Shown here one piece after another: positions 23,664 through 32,682 of a stretch of DNA of 64,000 nt. The notes under the pieces are model-generated. The model was given only the letters and a program-made list of their open reading frames with translations. It made no database searches and was not told the DNA's origin. How positions within the stretch are numbered: the stretch's first letter is position 1; every line of letters starts with the position of its first letter. The DNA lies in contig NZ_JAFCKP010000009.1 of the NCBI RefSeq assembly GCF_018130245.1, positions 62,001-126,000 on the forward strand, read 5' to 3'. The DNA comes from Bradyrhizobium sp. SZCCT0231. GTDB lineage: Bacteria > Pseudomonadota > Alphaproteobacteria > Rhizobiales > Xanthobacteraceae. The translations under genes were made by a program, and so were the position numbers.

Positions 23664-23959
23664 AGATACCCGATGACGAGATCAAGGCCATCGTCGCCGA
23701 AACGCTGGCCGAGCAGCGCAGGCTCCAGCAGGAGAGCATCGATGCGATCGTATTGAAGGCGGTGGCGTCGGTGCTGGCCTCTTTTGGAATCGAGGATGAC
23801 GACCGGAAGGAGCTGAGGGCTGATTTCCAGCACTTGCGGAGGTGGCGAAAGAGCGTGGAGCAGGCGCAGAGCTACACCTTTAAGGCGGTGATCACGGTGA
23901 TTGCCACCGGTCTGATGGGGGCCGTCTGGCTCGGTGTCAAGGTCGTACTGGGCAAGTGA
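23660..23959 (+). CDS. Small lysis-cassette membrane protein
   Basis: A 99-residue protein with a charged N-terminal coiled-coil (DDEIKAIVAETLAEQRRLQQESIDAIVLKAVASVLASFGIEDDDRKELRADFQHLRRWRKSVEQ) and a single C-terminal membrane segment (FKAVITVIATGLMGAVWLGVKVVL). Its ATG overlaps the preceding stop. This tail-anchored type is commonly found last in the lysis cassettes of rhizobial phages. An antiholin or spanin-like role is possible; no lipobox is present, so it is not a classical o-spanin. Confidence 0.6.
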   Translation: MKIPDDEIKAIVAETLAEQRRLQQESIDAIVLKAVASVLASFGIEDDDRKELRADFQHLRRWRKSVEQAQSYTFKAVITVIATGLMGAVWLGVKVVLGK

Positions 23960-24013
23960 GCCTTAACGGCGGCGGTGACGTCGCCGCGCGCCCGATCAAG
24001 TTCTGCTGCCGCA

Positions 24014-24454
24014 ATGAGCCAGCCCATGTACAGAATTCGTATCGTCGATGCGTCCGAGGATGACGTTGCCGACACCTTAGCCGATCTGCATCAACTCACG
24101 TTCTTCGATGCCGCGGCTATGCCCGAGTTCGACCTTGGCGTGTGGTGGCTGGCTTATCACGGCGAGGACGCAGTCGCCTTCGCCGGGGTTGTGCCGTCGA
24201 CGCACGTCCGAAATGGCGGCTATTTCTCCAGGGTTGGCGTGTTGCAACGGCATTGGGGGCACGGCCTTCAGCGCAGATTGATGCGTGTGGTCGAGGCGAG
24301 GGGACGGCGCATCGGATGGGATAGCATCGTCTCTGATACGACGGACAACGCAGTATCTGCGAATAACTTCATCCAGGCGGGCTATCGGCTCTTCGAGCCC
24401 GAGACGCCTTGGGCCTGGGCTCATACGCTCTATTGGCGGAAGTGGCTTCATTGA
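24014..24454 (+). CDS. GNAT-family N-acetyltransferase
   Basis: A 146-residue protein starting at ATG 24014 (MSQPMYRIRIVDASEDDVADTLADLHQLTFFD). A longer frame from 23975 would overlap poorly coding sequence. The GNAT core is visible: VAFAGVVPSTHVRNGGYFSRVGVLQRHWGHGLQRRLMRVVEARGRRIGWDSIVSDTTDNAVSANNFIQAGYRLFEPE, with the acetyl-CoA-binding R-x-x-G-x-x/H/L region represented by RHWGHGLQRRL. The substrate is unknown. It ends the prophage-side transcript before the strong terminator at 24,546; similar acetyltransferases occur beside lysis genes in other rhizobial prophages. Confidence 0.75.
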   Translation: MSQPMYRIRIVDASEDDVADTLADLHQLTFFDAAAMPEFDLGVWWLAYHGEDAVAFAGVVPSTHVRNGGYFSRVGVLQRHWGHGLQRRLMRVVEARGRRIGWDSIVSDTTDNAVSANNFIQAGYRLFEPETPWAWAHTLYWRKWLH

Positions 24455-24545
24455 GCAGGGTTTCCCACCGCACGGAACGCGCCCTTGATAGGGTAGAATG
24501 GCCAACACGAGACGTCACGTGACCTCGTATGCCTGAAATGTCCGA

Positions 24546-24580
24546 GGACCCGGCAGCCTGACGGCTGCCGGGTCCTTTTT
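24546..24580 (+). terminator. Strong Rho-independent terminator at the prophage/host border
   Basis: GGACCCGGCAGCC (24,546-24,558), a 4-base TGAC loop and GGCTGCCGGGTCC (24,563-24,575) form a perfect 13-bp stem followed by TTTTT. It separates the late phage transcript from the CoA-transferase gene and marks the approximate right end of the prophage. Confidence 0.95.
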
Positions 24581-24693
24581 GCGTATTGAAGCGATGCGGG
24601 CGAGGCACTTGCGAAGTCGGCGGCGCCGGGCTTTAAGTTTGCTCCTGCAAGGAATTCGGCGGCCATAAGCCGATGTAAGGGAGAGCGCTATCG

Positions 24694-25962
24694 ATGCACG
24701 CCAAGCCTCAATTGCCGGTACGTTCGTCGCGAGGAACGGGAGGGCCGAGTGCGCTCGATGGTCTGCTGGTCGTCGATTTCACGCGCGTGGTCGCCGGTCC
24801 GGCCTGCACCCAGACGCTCGCCGATTATGGCGCGCACGTCATCAAGATTGAGAATCCCGATGGTGGCGACGACACGCGTGCCTATGAGCACGCCGAGATC
24901 GGCGGCGAAAGCGCCGCCTATCTCAGCCTGAACCGCAACAAGCGCGGCATTGCGCTCGACCTTGCCGTGCCGGAGGCCCGAGAGATCGCGCTGGATCTGA
25001 TCCGCAAGGCAGATGTGGTCGTGGAGAATTTTTCGAGCGGGGTCATGAAGAAGTTCAGGCTCGACTATGAGTCGGTCGTGCCGCTCAACCCGCGGCTGGT
25101 CTATTGCTCGATCTCCGCCTACGGACGTACCGGACCGTTTGCCTCGCGGCCAGGCTTCGATCCCATCACGCAAGCGGAAAGCGGCTTCATGTCCCTCAAC
25201 GGATTTGCCGACGGCCCGGCGGTTCGTACCGGCCCGCCCATCGTGGACATGGCGACGGGGATGTCTGCCTGCAATGCCATCCTGCTGGCGTTGCTTGCGC
25301 GCGACCGGCTCGGCCGTGGCCAACGGGTCGAAGTCGCCCTGTTCGACATCGCGATGGGGATGACCGGCTTCTACGGCATGGCCTACCTCATCAACGGCGA
25401 AAACCCCGGCCGGTTCGGCAATTCGCCCAGCGGGTCTCCCACTGTCGGCGTCTACGAAGCCTCTGACGGGCCGCTCTACATGGCATGCGCCAACGACCGG
25501 CTCTACCGCCGGCTCGTGGTCGAGGTGCTGAATCGGCCCGATCTCATCACCGATCCGCGGTTTGCCACGCGCAAAGCCCGTTCGGAGAACAAGGAGCTCT
25601 TGCGGGCAGCCATTGCAGAGGTCTTTGCAAGCGATACTCTGGAGAACTGGATGGCGAAGATGAAGCTGGCCAATATCCCGGTCGGCTATCTCCGGACGGT
25701 CGAGGAGGGCTTCAATGCGCCCGAAGCTCGCGAGCGCCATCGCCTGAACCGGATTCCGCACCCTACAGCGGAATGGGTGCCCAACATCGAGCCGCCGATC
25801 ACTATGAGCCTAACAGGCGCGATCGACCCCGTTGCGGCACCCCTGTTGGGTGAGCATACCGAGGACGTCTTGCGCAATATCCTTGGTTACGACGAACGTC
25901 GGATCACAGAGTTTACCCAGAAAGGTGCTTTTGGCTCCGGCAAACCCTCGACGCCGATGTGA
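24694..25962 (+). CDS. Class III (CaiB/BaiF) CoA-transferase
   Basis: A 422-residue protein with AGGGAGAG upstream of ATG 24694. It shows the family's N-terminal LDGLLVVDFTRVVAGPACTQTLADYGAHVIKIENPDGGDDTR, then LNRNKRGIALDL, ADVVVENFSSGVMKKFRLDY, and the catalytic-Asp region GFDPITQAESGFM. The C-terminal lid has the usual helices (FATRKARSENKELLRAAI). Length is normal. Such enzymes move CoA between short or aromatic acids by a glutamyl/aspartyl anhydride route. It is the first host gene after the prophage and lies just upstream of a two-component flavin monooxygenase, so it may activate the substrate of that system or recycle CoA from a product. The acyl substrate is unknown. Confidence 0.88.
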   Translation: MHAKPQLPVRSSRGTGGPSALDGLLVVDFTRVVAGPACTQTLADYGAHVIKIENPDGGDDTRAYEHAEIGGESAAYLSLNRNKRGIALDLAVPEAREIALDLIRKADVVVENFSSGVMKKFRLDYESVVPLNPRLVYCSISAYGRTGPFASRPGFDPITQAESGFMSLNGFADGPAVRTGPPIVDMATGMSACNAILLALLARDRLGRGQRVEVALFDIAMGMTGFYGMAYLINGENPGRFGNSPSGSPTVGVYEASDGPLYMACANDRLYRRLVVEVLNRPDLITDPRFATRKARSENKELLRAAIAEVFASDTLENWMAKMKLANIPVGYLRTVEEGFNAPEARERHRLNRIPHPTAEWVPNIEPPITMSLTGAIDPVAAPLLGEHTEDVLRNILGYDERRITEFTQKGAFGSGKPSTPM

Positions 25963-26087
25963 GCCTAAGGACGTGCCATGGCGCCGGGCATTGCGCAGCG
26001 TGCGGGGCGATGCTTCGCAATGCCGGCTGCATTGGCTTGATTTGGCGAAGGGGCGGTCGCATAAATATGTGAAATTGAGGGTCACGA

Positions 26088-27317
26088 ATGGCGCCGGATC
26101 GAAAGCCGAGCATAGGGCGGTCCACCGGGCCGGAAGCCGGCGAAGGCGCCTTTGCGGCAATGATCGCGAAGGCCCGGGGCCTCCTGCCGCGACTACGTGA
26201 GCGGGCGGCGCGGACGGAGGAGCTGCGGCATCTCCCGTCGGAAACCGAGATGGATCTTCATGACGCCGGCCTGTTCCGGATGCTCCAGCCGGCCCGGATC
26301 GGCGGCGCCGAGCTCGACTATGTCGCTCTCGTCGATTGCGCCGAACTGCTCGGGCAGGCGGATGCGTCGGTAGCCTGGAATTTCGCCAATCTGGCGAGCC
26401 ATCACTGGATGCTCGGCATGTTCGAGCAGAAGGCGCAGGATCTTGTCTGGGGTCGTAATCCGGACGCGCTGATCGCATCCTCGTTCATTTTCCCCGCCGG
26501 GCGCGCCACGCGGGTCGAGGGCGGATACCAGTTGCATGGCAGCTGGCCATTCTCCTCGGGCGTTGCCTCCTGCGAATGGAATATGCTTGCAAGTGTGGTC
26601 TACTCCGACGACGAGGCGGATGGCATCGAGTATCGAATCTTTCTGCTGCCGAAAGGCGATTACAAGGTGCTGGACACCTGGAATGTCGCCGGATTGCGCG
26701 GAACGGGGTCTTGCGACGTGGAGGTCAGGGACGCCTTCGTGGCTGACCATATGACTGTCGCTGTTGGGGACCTTGCCGGTGGCCCGACACCCGGAAGCAA
26801 GATCAATCCGAATCCGCTGTATGCGCTCCCCGTGTTCTCGCTATTCCCTTACGTCCTCTCCGGTGTCGCGCTGGGGAATGCGCGGGCATGTCTCGACGAT
26901 TACACGGAGGTCGCGCGTCATCGCATTTCGACCTACAACCGCGCCAAGCTGAGCGATTTTCAAAGCACGCAGATCAAGATCGCGGAGGCCTCGGCCAAGA
27001 TCGACGCCGCACGCCTGATCATGCGGTCCGCCTGCCTCGATGCCATGGAGGACGCACGGTGCGGCCATATCCCTGACATGGCGACCAAGACCAGATATCG
27101 GCGCGACGGATCTTTTTCGGTGAACTTGTGCACGGACGCGGTCTCGATGCTGTTTGCCGCGAGCGGCGCGCGCGGTCTGTTCACGAGCGGCGTGTTGCAG
27201 CGACAGTTCCGCGATGCGCACGCGATCAATTCGCATCTCGCATTCAACTTCGATGCGGCCGGGACCAACTATGGACGGGTGGCGCTGGGCCTGCCCTCCG
27301 AAAATCTCACGCTGTGA
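26088..27317 (+). CDS. Flavin-dependent monooxygenase, acyl-CoA-dehydrogenase fold (two-component oxygenase)
   Basis: A 409-residue protein. The N-terminal helices (ARGLLPRLRERAARTEELRHLPSETEMDLHDAGLFRMLQPARIGG), the DASVAWNFANLASHHWMLGMF segment, the middle beta domain GGYQLHGSWPFSSGVASCEW, RGTGSCDVEV, and C-terminal QIKIAEASAKIDAARLIMRSACLD match group D flavoprotein monooxygenases (HpaB/C2-, HsaA- and DszC-like). These use reduced flavin from a partner to hydroxylate aromatic rings. The next gene, ten bases downstream, is that flavin reductase. The enzyme lacks the catalytic Glu context of true acyl-CoA dehydrogenases. The start at 26088 has AGGGTC-type weak upstream pairing. The substrate is unknown; a phenolic or hydroxypyridine acid would fit the neighbours. 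Confidence 0.82.
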   Translation: MAPDRKPSIGRSTGPEAGEGAFAAMIAKARGLLPRLRERAARTEELRHLPSETEMDLHDAGLFRMLQPARIGGAELDYVALVDCAELLGQADASVAWNFANLASHHWMLGMFEQKAQDLVWGRNPDALIASSFIFPAGRATRVEGGYQLHGSWPFSSGVASCEWNMLASVVYSDDEADGIEYRIFLLPKGDYKVLDTWNVAGLRGTGSCDVEVRDAFVADHMTVAVGDLAGGPTPGSKINPNPLYALPVFSLFPYVLSGVALGNARACLDDYTEVARHRISTYNRAKLSDFQSTQIKIAEASAKIDAARLIMRSACLDAMEDARCGHIPDMATKTRYRRDGSFSVNLCTDAVSMLFAASGARGLFTSGVLQRQFRDAHAINSHLAFNFDAAGTNYGRVALGLPSENLTL

Positions 27318-27326
27318 GGTCGGCCG

Positions 27327-27890
27327 ATGAATGATCTGCCGAAGCAGCCCCGCGCGCCCGATCCCGCCAACGAGTTCGCGAGCGACAGCTCGCAGATCGA
27401 TCCTCGCGACTTTCGCAACGCGCTCGGAACCTATGCAACGGGCGTGACGATCATCACGGCGGCAGCGCCTGACGGCAAGCCCTACGGACTGACGTGCAAT
27501 TCGTTCGCCTCGGTCTCGCTGAATCCTCCGCTGGTTCTGTGGAGCCTCGTCGTCTATTCCTCGAGCCTGACCATCTTCCAGAACGCCAGCCATTTCAGCG
27601 TCAACGTTCTTGGCGCTTCGCAACAAGCACTTGCGAACAAATTCGCAAAATCCTCGGACGACAAGTTCACCGGCGTCGGCTGGACACCTGGCCTCGGCAA
27701 CGCGCCAGTGCTCGCCGAGAGCGTCGCCAACTTTCAATGCCGCTCCGTGAATCGCTACTATGGTGGCGACCACGTGATCTTTCTCGGCGCGGTCGAGGCC
27801 TACACCTACAATGCGAAGGAGCCGCTGCTCTTCGCGAGAGGCGCGTTCGGTCGCTTCATGGCCGACGATGAGCGCAAGAAGGCGCCGTAA
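27327..27890 (+). CDS. Flavin reductase (HpaC-like) of the two-component monooxygenase
   Basis: A 187-residue protein with a typical short-chain flavin reductase domain: DPRDFRNALGTYATGVTIITAAAPDGKPYGLTCNSFASVSLNPPLVLWSLVVYSSSLTIFQNASHFSVNVL, ending with HVIFLGAVEAY and PLLFARGAFGRF. The G-x-T-x-N/S-S-F-x-S-V-S-x-x-P-P motif binds FMN or FAD. The N-terminal 30 residues are a disordered extension. It supplies reduced flavin to the oxygenase encoded ten bases upstream; the two form one functional unit. Length is slightly above the family average because of the extension. Confidence 0.88.
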   Translation: MNDLPKQPRAPDPANEFASDSSQIDPRDFRNALGTYATGVTIITAAAPDGKPYGLTCNSFASVSLNPPLVLWSLVVYSSSLTIFQNASHFSVNVLGASQQALANKFAKSSDDKFTGVGWTPGLGNAPVLAESVANFQCRSVNRYYGGDHVIFLGAVEAYTYNAKEPLLFARGAFGRFMADDERKKAP

Positions 27891-27906
27891 CGCTCCTCAG
27901 GTCGCG

Positions 27907-28824
27907 CTAGACAGCGCGGCGCTCGGTCGCTGAAAGCTTGTAGATCTCCAACGCGTCCGCTTCCGCACCTCGCGCGGCCTTCGCCAGCCTGAAGAGCTGT
28001 CCGGCAAGCGAAGCCATCGGCACCGGTGTCGACGTCGCCTGCGCGACATCGGCAACCGTATCGAGGTCCTTGAGCATCGTGGCGATGTGACCAAGCGGCG
28101 GGGTGTGAATGCCCTTGACCATCCGTGGCACGAACAGCTGGAGCGGGATGGAATCCGCGAAGCCGCCGGCGAGCGCTTCGGGCAATCGGTTTGCATCAAT
28201 TCCGGCGTTCACGGCAAGGCGCGTTGCTTCCGCGAGCACGGCCATCGCGCATCCGACGATCACCTGGTTACACAGTTTTGTGGTCTGGCCGGCGCCGATC
28301 GGGCCCATGTGAGTGAACCTGCGCGCCATGGTCAACACATAGGGCCGAACCCTCTCGATGTCGCCAGCTTCTCCGCCCGCCATGATGGCGAGCGTGCCTT
28401 CCTCGGCGCCCTTCGTGCCCCCGGACACCGGCGCATCGATCCAGGCTGCACCGTTCGCGTCTTTCAGTCGCGTCGCAAGATCGCGCGCCGCGTCGGGATG
28501 TATCGACGAGAAGTCGACGACAAGCTTGCCTGCGCCAGGCGCTGCTGCGAGACCTTCGGGCCCGAAGATCACCTCCTCGACCGCCGCCGCATCCGTCACG
28601 CACATGAAGACGATATCCGAGTTCACCAGGAGATCACGAGGCGTGACCGCGCGCTTGGCGCCGGCCTCGGCGAGCGGCGCCACCTTGCCCTCCGAGCGGT
28701 TCCAGACAGCGACTTGATAGCCGGCCTTGAGCAGGCGTCGGGTCATTGGCGTTCCCATGAGGCCCAGGCCGAGATAGCCGAGCTTCTCGGTGCCTTGCGG
28801 GTTTGCCTTGCTCTCATCAGCCAT
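27907..28824 (-). CDS. NAD(P)-dependent beta-hydroxyacid dehydrogenase (3-hydroxyisobutyrate dehydrogenase family)
   Basis: A 305-residue protein; the start at 28,824 is fixed by an AGGAGG seven bases upstream on the reverse strand. It has the Rossmann motif LGYLGLGLMGTPMTRRLLKAGYQVAVWNRS, the substrate loop WIDAPVSGGTKGAEEGTLAIMAGG, and the catalytic-Lys region GPIGAGQTTKLCNQVIVG. The length and motifs are standard for tartronate semialdehyde reductase or 3-hydroxyisobutyrate dehydrogenase relatives. It would reduce or oxidise a small semialdehyde/beta-hydroxyacid pair, possibly a late product of the neighbouring ring-cleavage pathway. It is convergent with the flavin reductase and divergent from the transporter gene. 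Confidence 0.85.
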   Translation of the reverse strand: MADESKANPQGTEKLGYLGLGLMGTPMTRRLLKAGYQVAVWNRSEGKVAPLAEAGAKRAVTPRDLLVNSDIVFMCVTDAAAVEEVIFGPEGLAAAPGAGKLVVDFSSIHPDAARDLATRLKDANGAAWIDAPVSGGTKGAEEGTLAIMAGGEAGDIERVRPYVLTMARRFTHMGPIGAGQTTKLCNQVIVGCAMAVLAEATRLAVNAGIDANRLPEALAGGFADSIPLQLFVPRMVKGIHTPPLGHIATMLKDLDTVADVAQATSTPVPMASLAGQLFRLAKAARGAEADALEIYKLSATERRAV

Positions 28825-28988
28825 AGGTTGCCTCCTTCTGTCGCAATGTGACGCCGCTTTACCATACATTGCGCATGGCACGGCAAAACCGCCCAGCTCG
28901 CATGGCTTGCCTGATTGTTTGAACCATGAAACATTTGAGGCGGTCGGGTTGGGGGCGCCGGTCGGCGCCGGAGCAGCGGAGTGGCACG

Positions 28989-29972
28989 ATGCGAACCGTT
29001 TCGAAGTGGGTCCTGGCTTTGGGGGCGGCAGCAGCCGCGAGCGCGGTGGCGAGCCCATCTTGGGGGCAGCAGACGATCCGCGTCGGTTGGACGATCCCAG
29101 CCGAGGAATCCAAGTACTGGATGATGCGTAGGCCGACCGAATTTCCCAATATCGGCAAGGCCTACAACATCGAATGGACCCAATTCCAGGGTACCGCGCC
29201 GATGACGCAGGCATTGGCGGCCGGTGCCCTCGATTGCGCCACGCAGGCGCCGTTGTCCCTTTCGAATGGCGTGGTCGGCGGCAATCTCAAGGCCTACATC
29301 GTGGCGCAGCATGTGTTCGAGAAGCCCGGCGGTTTCTCGGTCTACTGGGCCGTCAAGGATGACTCGCCCATCAAGACGATCGCGGATCTCAAGGGCAAGA
29401 CGGTCGGCATTTCCGTGATCGGTGGCGGCACGCAGGGGCCGTTCAACCTGCTCTTGAAGCAGAATGGCGTCGATCCGGCCAAGGACATCAAGCTGGTCGA
29501 GGTCGGCTTTGCCGTTTCCGAGGACGCGCTGCGCCAAGGCCGCGTCGATGCGGTCAACATGAACCAGCCGTTTGCCGCGCGTGCGGAGGCGAAGGGCGGC
29601 ACAAGGAAGCTGTTCTCGCTGTCCCAGGCCATGCCGAACATCGTGCACATCTTGGAAGCCTGCCGTGCCGATTTCGTCGACAAGAATCCAGAGCTGGTCA
29701 AAGCCTATGTCCGCGACATCACGTCCGGCATGAAGAAGGCGTTGGCCAACCGCGAGGAAACCTTGAAGGTGGTGTCCGAAGTGCTGAAGGCGCCTGTTCC
29801 GGTGCTCGAGACCTATCTGCTCAAGGACAACGATTTCGGCCGAGATCCAGGGGCCGCGCCGAACTTCCCGGCGATCCAGAAGATGTTGGACATCTATGCA
29901 GAGACAGGAATGCTGCCAAAGTTGGATGTAGCACAGTTCAAGCATCAGACGATCGTCGCTCCGCTGCAATAG
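28989..29972 (+). CDS. ABC transporter substrate-binding protein (nitrate/sulfonate/taurine type)
   Basis: A 327-residue protein starting at ATG 28989, giving a clear signal peptide (KWVLALGAAAAASAVASPSWG, then QQTIRVGWT). A longer frame from 28,926 would place a basic 21-residue extension ahead of it and is less likely. The binding-fold signatures APMTQALAAGALDCATQAPLSLSNGV, IADLKGKTVGISVIGGGTQGPFNLLLKQNGVDPAKDIKLVEV and NPELVKAYVRDITSGMKKAL are typical of the SsuA/TauA/NMT1 group. It works with the ATPase and two permeases at 31,837-34,228, although an IlvD-type gene is inserted between. The ligand is likely the catabolic substrate of this locus, an acidic aromatic or heterocycle. Confidence 0.85.
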   Translation: MRTVSKWVLALGAAAAASAVASPSWGQQTIRVGWTIPAEESKYWMMRRPTEFPNIGKAYNIEWTQFQGTAPMTQALAAGALDCATQAPLSLSNGVVGGNLKAYIVAQHVFEKPGGFSVYWAVKDDSPIKTIADLKGKTVGISVIGGGTQGPFNLLLKQNGVDPAKDIKLVEVGFAVSEDALRQGRVDAVNMNQPFAARAEAKGGTRKLFSLSQAMPNIVHILEACRADFVDKNPELVKAYVRDITSGMKKALANREETLKVVSEVLKAPVPVLETYLLKDNDFGRDPGAAPNFPAIQKMLDIYAETGMLPKLDVAQFKHQTIVAPLQ

Positions 29973-30047
29973 GCGCGGGACGAATTCTCGAACGTAACAT
30001 AGTGGCGTTCCGGATCGTCCGGGACGCTGCATGAAGAAGATGCACAT

Positions 30048-31742
30048 ATGAAGAAGCTGCGATCACGGGTCACCACGGACGGGCTCGACCGAGCCCCGCA
30101 TCGTGCATTCATGCGCGCCATGGGGCTCGACGACGCTGCGATTGCCAAGCCGATGGTTGGCATCGTCAGCATGAAGGGCGAGCAGACACCCTGCAACATG
30201 ACGCACGACTTCCAAGTGGCTGCGGCTAAGACCGGAGTCGAGGAGGCCGGCGGCACACCGCGTGAGTTCTCGACCGTCTCGGTATCCGACGGCATCAGCA
30301 TGAACCACGAGGGAATGAAGTTCTCTCTGTTTTCGCGGGAGCTGATTGCCGATTCGATCGAAGCGGTCGTCCATGGGCTGGCCTATGATGCGCTGATCGG
30401 ATACGGCGGATGCGATAAGACGCTTCCTGGCGTGATGATGGGCATGGTTCGCTGCAATGTGCCATCCATTTTCATCTATGGCGGCAGCTCGCTGCCGGGC
30501 CGCGTGGACGGGCGTACGCTGACGGTGCTCGACTCCTATGAGGCTGTCGGCAGCTTCATGACCGGCGAGATCGACGGCACAATGCTCGAGCGGATTGAGC
30601 GTGCCTGCCTGCCGACGATCGGCGCGTGCGCCGGCCAATTCACCGCGAACACCATGGGAATGGTCTCGGAGGCAATGGGGCTGACCATTCCCAACGTCTC
30701 GATGGTGCCCGGTGTCTATGCGGAGCGTGCGCAGATCTCGCGGCGTGCCGGCAGGCTGATCATGGAAATGCTGGAGCGCGATGGGCCACTGCCGCGCGAC
30801 ATCGTGACACGGAAATCGCTGGAGAACGGCGCAGCAATTGTTGCGGCGACGGGCGGCTCGACCAACGCCGCGCTGCACCTGCCTGCCCTCGCGAACGAAG
30901 CCGGCATCGCGTTCACTATCGACGACGTCGGCGAGGTCTTTGCCAGGACACCCCTGATCGGGAATCTGCGTCCCGGCGGCAAATACACGGCAAAGGATGT
31001 CTATGACATCGGCGGCGCGGCGGTTGTGATCCGTGAGCTGATCCAGAGCGGGCATATCGATGGCAGCTGCTTGTCCGTTACCGGCCGCACGCTTGCCGAA
31101 GAATATGGTGCGGCCAACGCGCCCGATGGAGAGGTTGTGCACGCGGCCCGCGCACCAATGATGCCTGACGGTGGCGTGGCAGTTCTGAAGGGCAACCTCT
31201 GCCCCGATGGTGCGGTGATCAAGGTCGCCGGTTTGAAGAGCCAGTTCTTCGAAGGCGTTGCTCGCGTTTTCGAGGATGAAGAAGCTTGCGTCACAGCGGT
31301 TCGTGACCGCAGCTACAAAGCGGGCGAGGTTCTCGTGATCCGCAACGAAGGGCCGGTCGGCGGTCCTGGCATGCGCGAAATGCTCGGCGTCACCGCACTG
31401 ATCTACGGGCAGGGCATGGGCGAAAAAGTGGCTCTGATCACCGATGGCCGGTTCTCCGGCGCGACCCGCGGGATGTGCATCGGCTACGTGGCCCCCGAGG
31501 CATTTGTTGGCGGTCCGCTGGCGCTTGTTCGCGACGGTGACAGGATCCGGATTGATGCCGCAAACCGGCGGATGGATGTCCTGCTCGACGAGCAGGAGCT
31601 CTCCGCGCGGCGACGCGATTGGAAGCCGCGCCTGCCGCGCCACCGTGCTGGTGCGCTCGCAAAATATGCGCGACTGGTTGGGCAGGCGCCGGGCGGAGCC
31701 GTTACGCATGAAGGCCCGGCAGAATGGCCGTGGTTCGAATGA
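30048..31742 (+). CDS. IlvD/Edd-family dehydratase
   Basis: A 564-residue protein with the three Fe-S cysteines: Cys49 in [10 protein letters not shown], Cys122 in [11 protein letters not shown] and Cys194 in [13 protein letters not shown]. Other family marks are [27 protein letters not shown] and [19 protein letters not shown] near the C-terminus. These enzymes dehydrate dihydroxy acids: 2,3-dihydroxy-isovalerate in BCAA synthesis, or sugar acids. Bacteria usually keep a biosynthetic ilvD elsewhere. Its place between a binding protein and the transporter ATPase suggests a catabolic role on a hydroxylated acid here. Substrate choice cannot be read from the sequence. Confidence 0.85.
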   Translation: MKKLRSRVTTDGLDRAPHRAFMRAMGLDDAAIAKPMVGIVSMKGEQTPCNMTHDFQVAAAKTGVEEAGGTPREFSTVSVSDGISMNHEGMKFSLFSRELIADSIEAVVHGLAYDALIGYGGCDKTLPGVMMGMVRCNVPSIFIYGGSSLPGRVDGRTLTVLDSYEAVGSFMTGEIDGTMLERIERACLPTIGACAGQFTANTMGMVSEAMGLTIPNVSMVPGVYAERAQISRRAGRLIMEMLERDGPLPRDIVTRKSLENGAAIVAATGGSTNAALHLPALANEAGIAFTIDDVGEVFARTPLIGNLRPGGKYTAKDVYDIGGAAVVIRELIQSGHIDGSCLSVTGRTLAEEYGAANAPDGEVVHAARAPMMPDGGVAVLKGNLCPDGAVIKVAGLKSQFFEGVARVFEDEEACVTAVRDRSYKAGEVLVIRNEGPVGGPGMREMLGVTALIYGQGMGEKVALITDGRFSGATRGMCIGYVAPEAFVGGPLALVRDGDRIRIDAANRRMDVLLDEQELSARRRDWKPRLPRHRAGALAKYARLVGQAPGGAVTHEGPAEWPWFE

Positions 31743-31836
31743 CGCACCGCACCGGTGCCAAAAGGACGGCCTGTCTGGCAGGCTTCTTGCTAAGCTCGTG
31801 CCGCCGAATGTTCGTGCGAGCGAGACGGAAGACGGG

Positions 31837-32682
31837 ATGACGGTGGTGCCTGCGAGACCGAGCGAATGGATGAGTCCGGTGACGTCACAAGAGCCGGCTT
31901 CTGTAATCATCGAGATCGACCGCGTCTCGCAGGTCTTTCAGACCTCGGCGCGCAAGGATCATTTGGCGCTTTCGGACATCTCGCTGACGATCGAGGAGGG
32001 CGCCTTCGTCTCTATCCTGGGTCCGTCCGGCTGCGGCAAGTCGACACTGCTCTATATCGTCGGCGGTTTTGTCAGCCCGACCGGCGGCATGGCGAAGATC
32101 AGGGGACATGCGATCACCGCGCCGGGGCCGGATCGCGGACCGGTGTTCCAGGAGTTTGCCCTGTTTCCCTGGAAGACCGTGCTGGGCAATGTGATGTATG
32201 GGCCACGCCAGCAAGGTATGCGCACCGCCGAGGCCGAAGCGCAGGGCCGGGCCCTGATCGAGATGGTCGGCCTCAAGGGCTTTGAGAATTTCTACCCCAA
32301 GGAATTGTCGGGTGGCATGAAGCAACGCGTGGCGCTTGCGCGCACGCTCGCCTACCATCCCGAAGTGCTGCTGATGGACGAGCCTTTCGGTGCGCTCGAC
32401 GCGCACACCCGGACCCGCCTGCAGAACGATCTTCTGAACATCTGGGAGCGCGACCGCAAGACGGTGCTATTTGTCACTCATTCGGTTGACGAGGCCGTCT
32501 TCCTCTCGGACAAGGTCGTCATGATGTCGAAATCACCCGGGCGAATCCGGCAGGTCATCGACATCGATCTGCCGCGGCCGCGCCGCCGCAACGAGCTGCT
32601 GCTCGATCCGCGGTACCAGAAGTACGTCGTCGATATCGAGCGCATGTTCGATGAGAGCGACGAAGCCGGGGCGCCCACATGA
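31837..32682 (+). CDS. ABC transporter ATP-binding protein (SsuB/TauB type)
   Basis: A 281-residue protein starting at ATG 31837 (a second possible start is ATG 31870). It shows Walker A GPSGCGKST, Q-loop VFQEFALFPWKTV, signature LSGGMKQRVALARTLAYHPEVLLMDEPFGALDA (Walker B and D-loop), and H-loop VTHSVDEAVFLSD. The N-terminal extension of 25 residues is variable. It energises the permeases encoded directly downstream with four-base overlaps. The binding protein lies upstream beyond the dehydratase gene. All parts of a complete importer are therefore present. Confidence 0.9.
   Translation: MTVVPARPSEWMSPVTSQEPASVIIEIDRVSQVFQTSARKDHLALSDISLTIEEGAFVSILGPSGCGKSTLLYIVGGFVSPTGGMAKIRGHAITAPGPDRGPVFQEFALFPWKTVLGNVMYGPRQQGMRTAEAEAQGRALIEMVGLKGFENFYPKELSGGMKQRVALARTLAYHPEVLLMDEPFGALDAHTRTRLQNDLLNIWERDRKTVLFVTHSVDEAVFLSDKVVMMSKSPGRIRQVIDIDLPRPRRRNELLLDPRYQKYVVDIERMFDESDEAGAPT

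Larger units (their letters stand above)
1..24580. mobile_element. Prophage, late (morphogenesis and lysis) half, left end outside window
   Basis: This stretch holds a major capsid protein, adaptor, tail proteins, a virion transglycosylase, a T7 Gp13-like protein, a tail-collar fibre and a lysis cassette, almost all on the plus strand and tightly packed. Host metabolic genes begin at 24,694, just after a strong terminator. The capsid family, adaptor and internal-core-like proteins fit a podovirus; no tape-measure, sheath or baseplate gene is seen. Terminase, portal, integrase, repressor and the left attachment site must lie to the left, or the element is a remnant. No tRNA or direct repeat marks the right end, so the boundary is inferred from gene content. 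Confidence 0.88.

Noticed and set aside
28895-28945. TGTTT...AAACA arrangement before the substrate-binding protein gene as an operator
   Set aside because: The inner bases are not symmetric and there is only one copy; not distinguishable from chance.
30063-31910. 615-codon reverse-strand open frame
   Set aside because: Antisense to the IlvD/Edd gene, whose cysteine motifs are intact in the forward frame.
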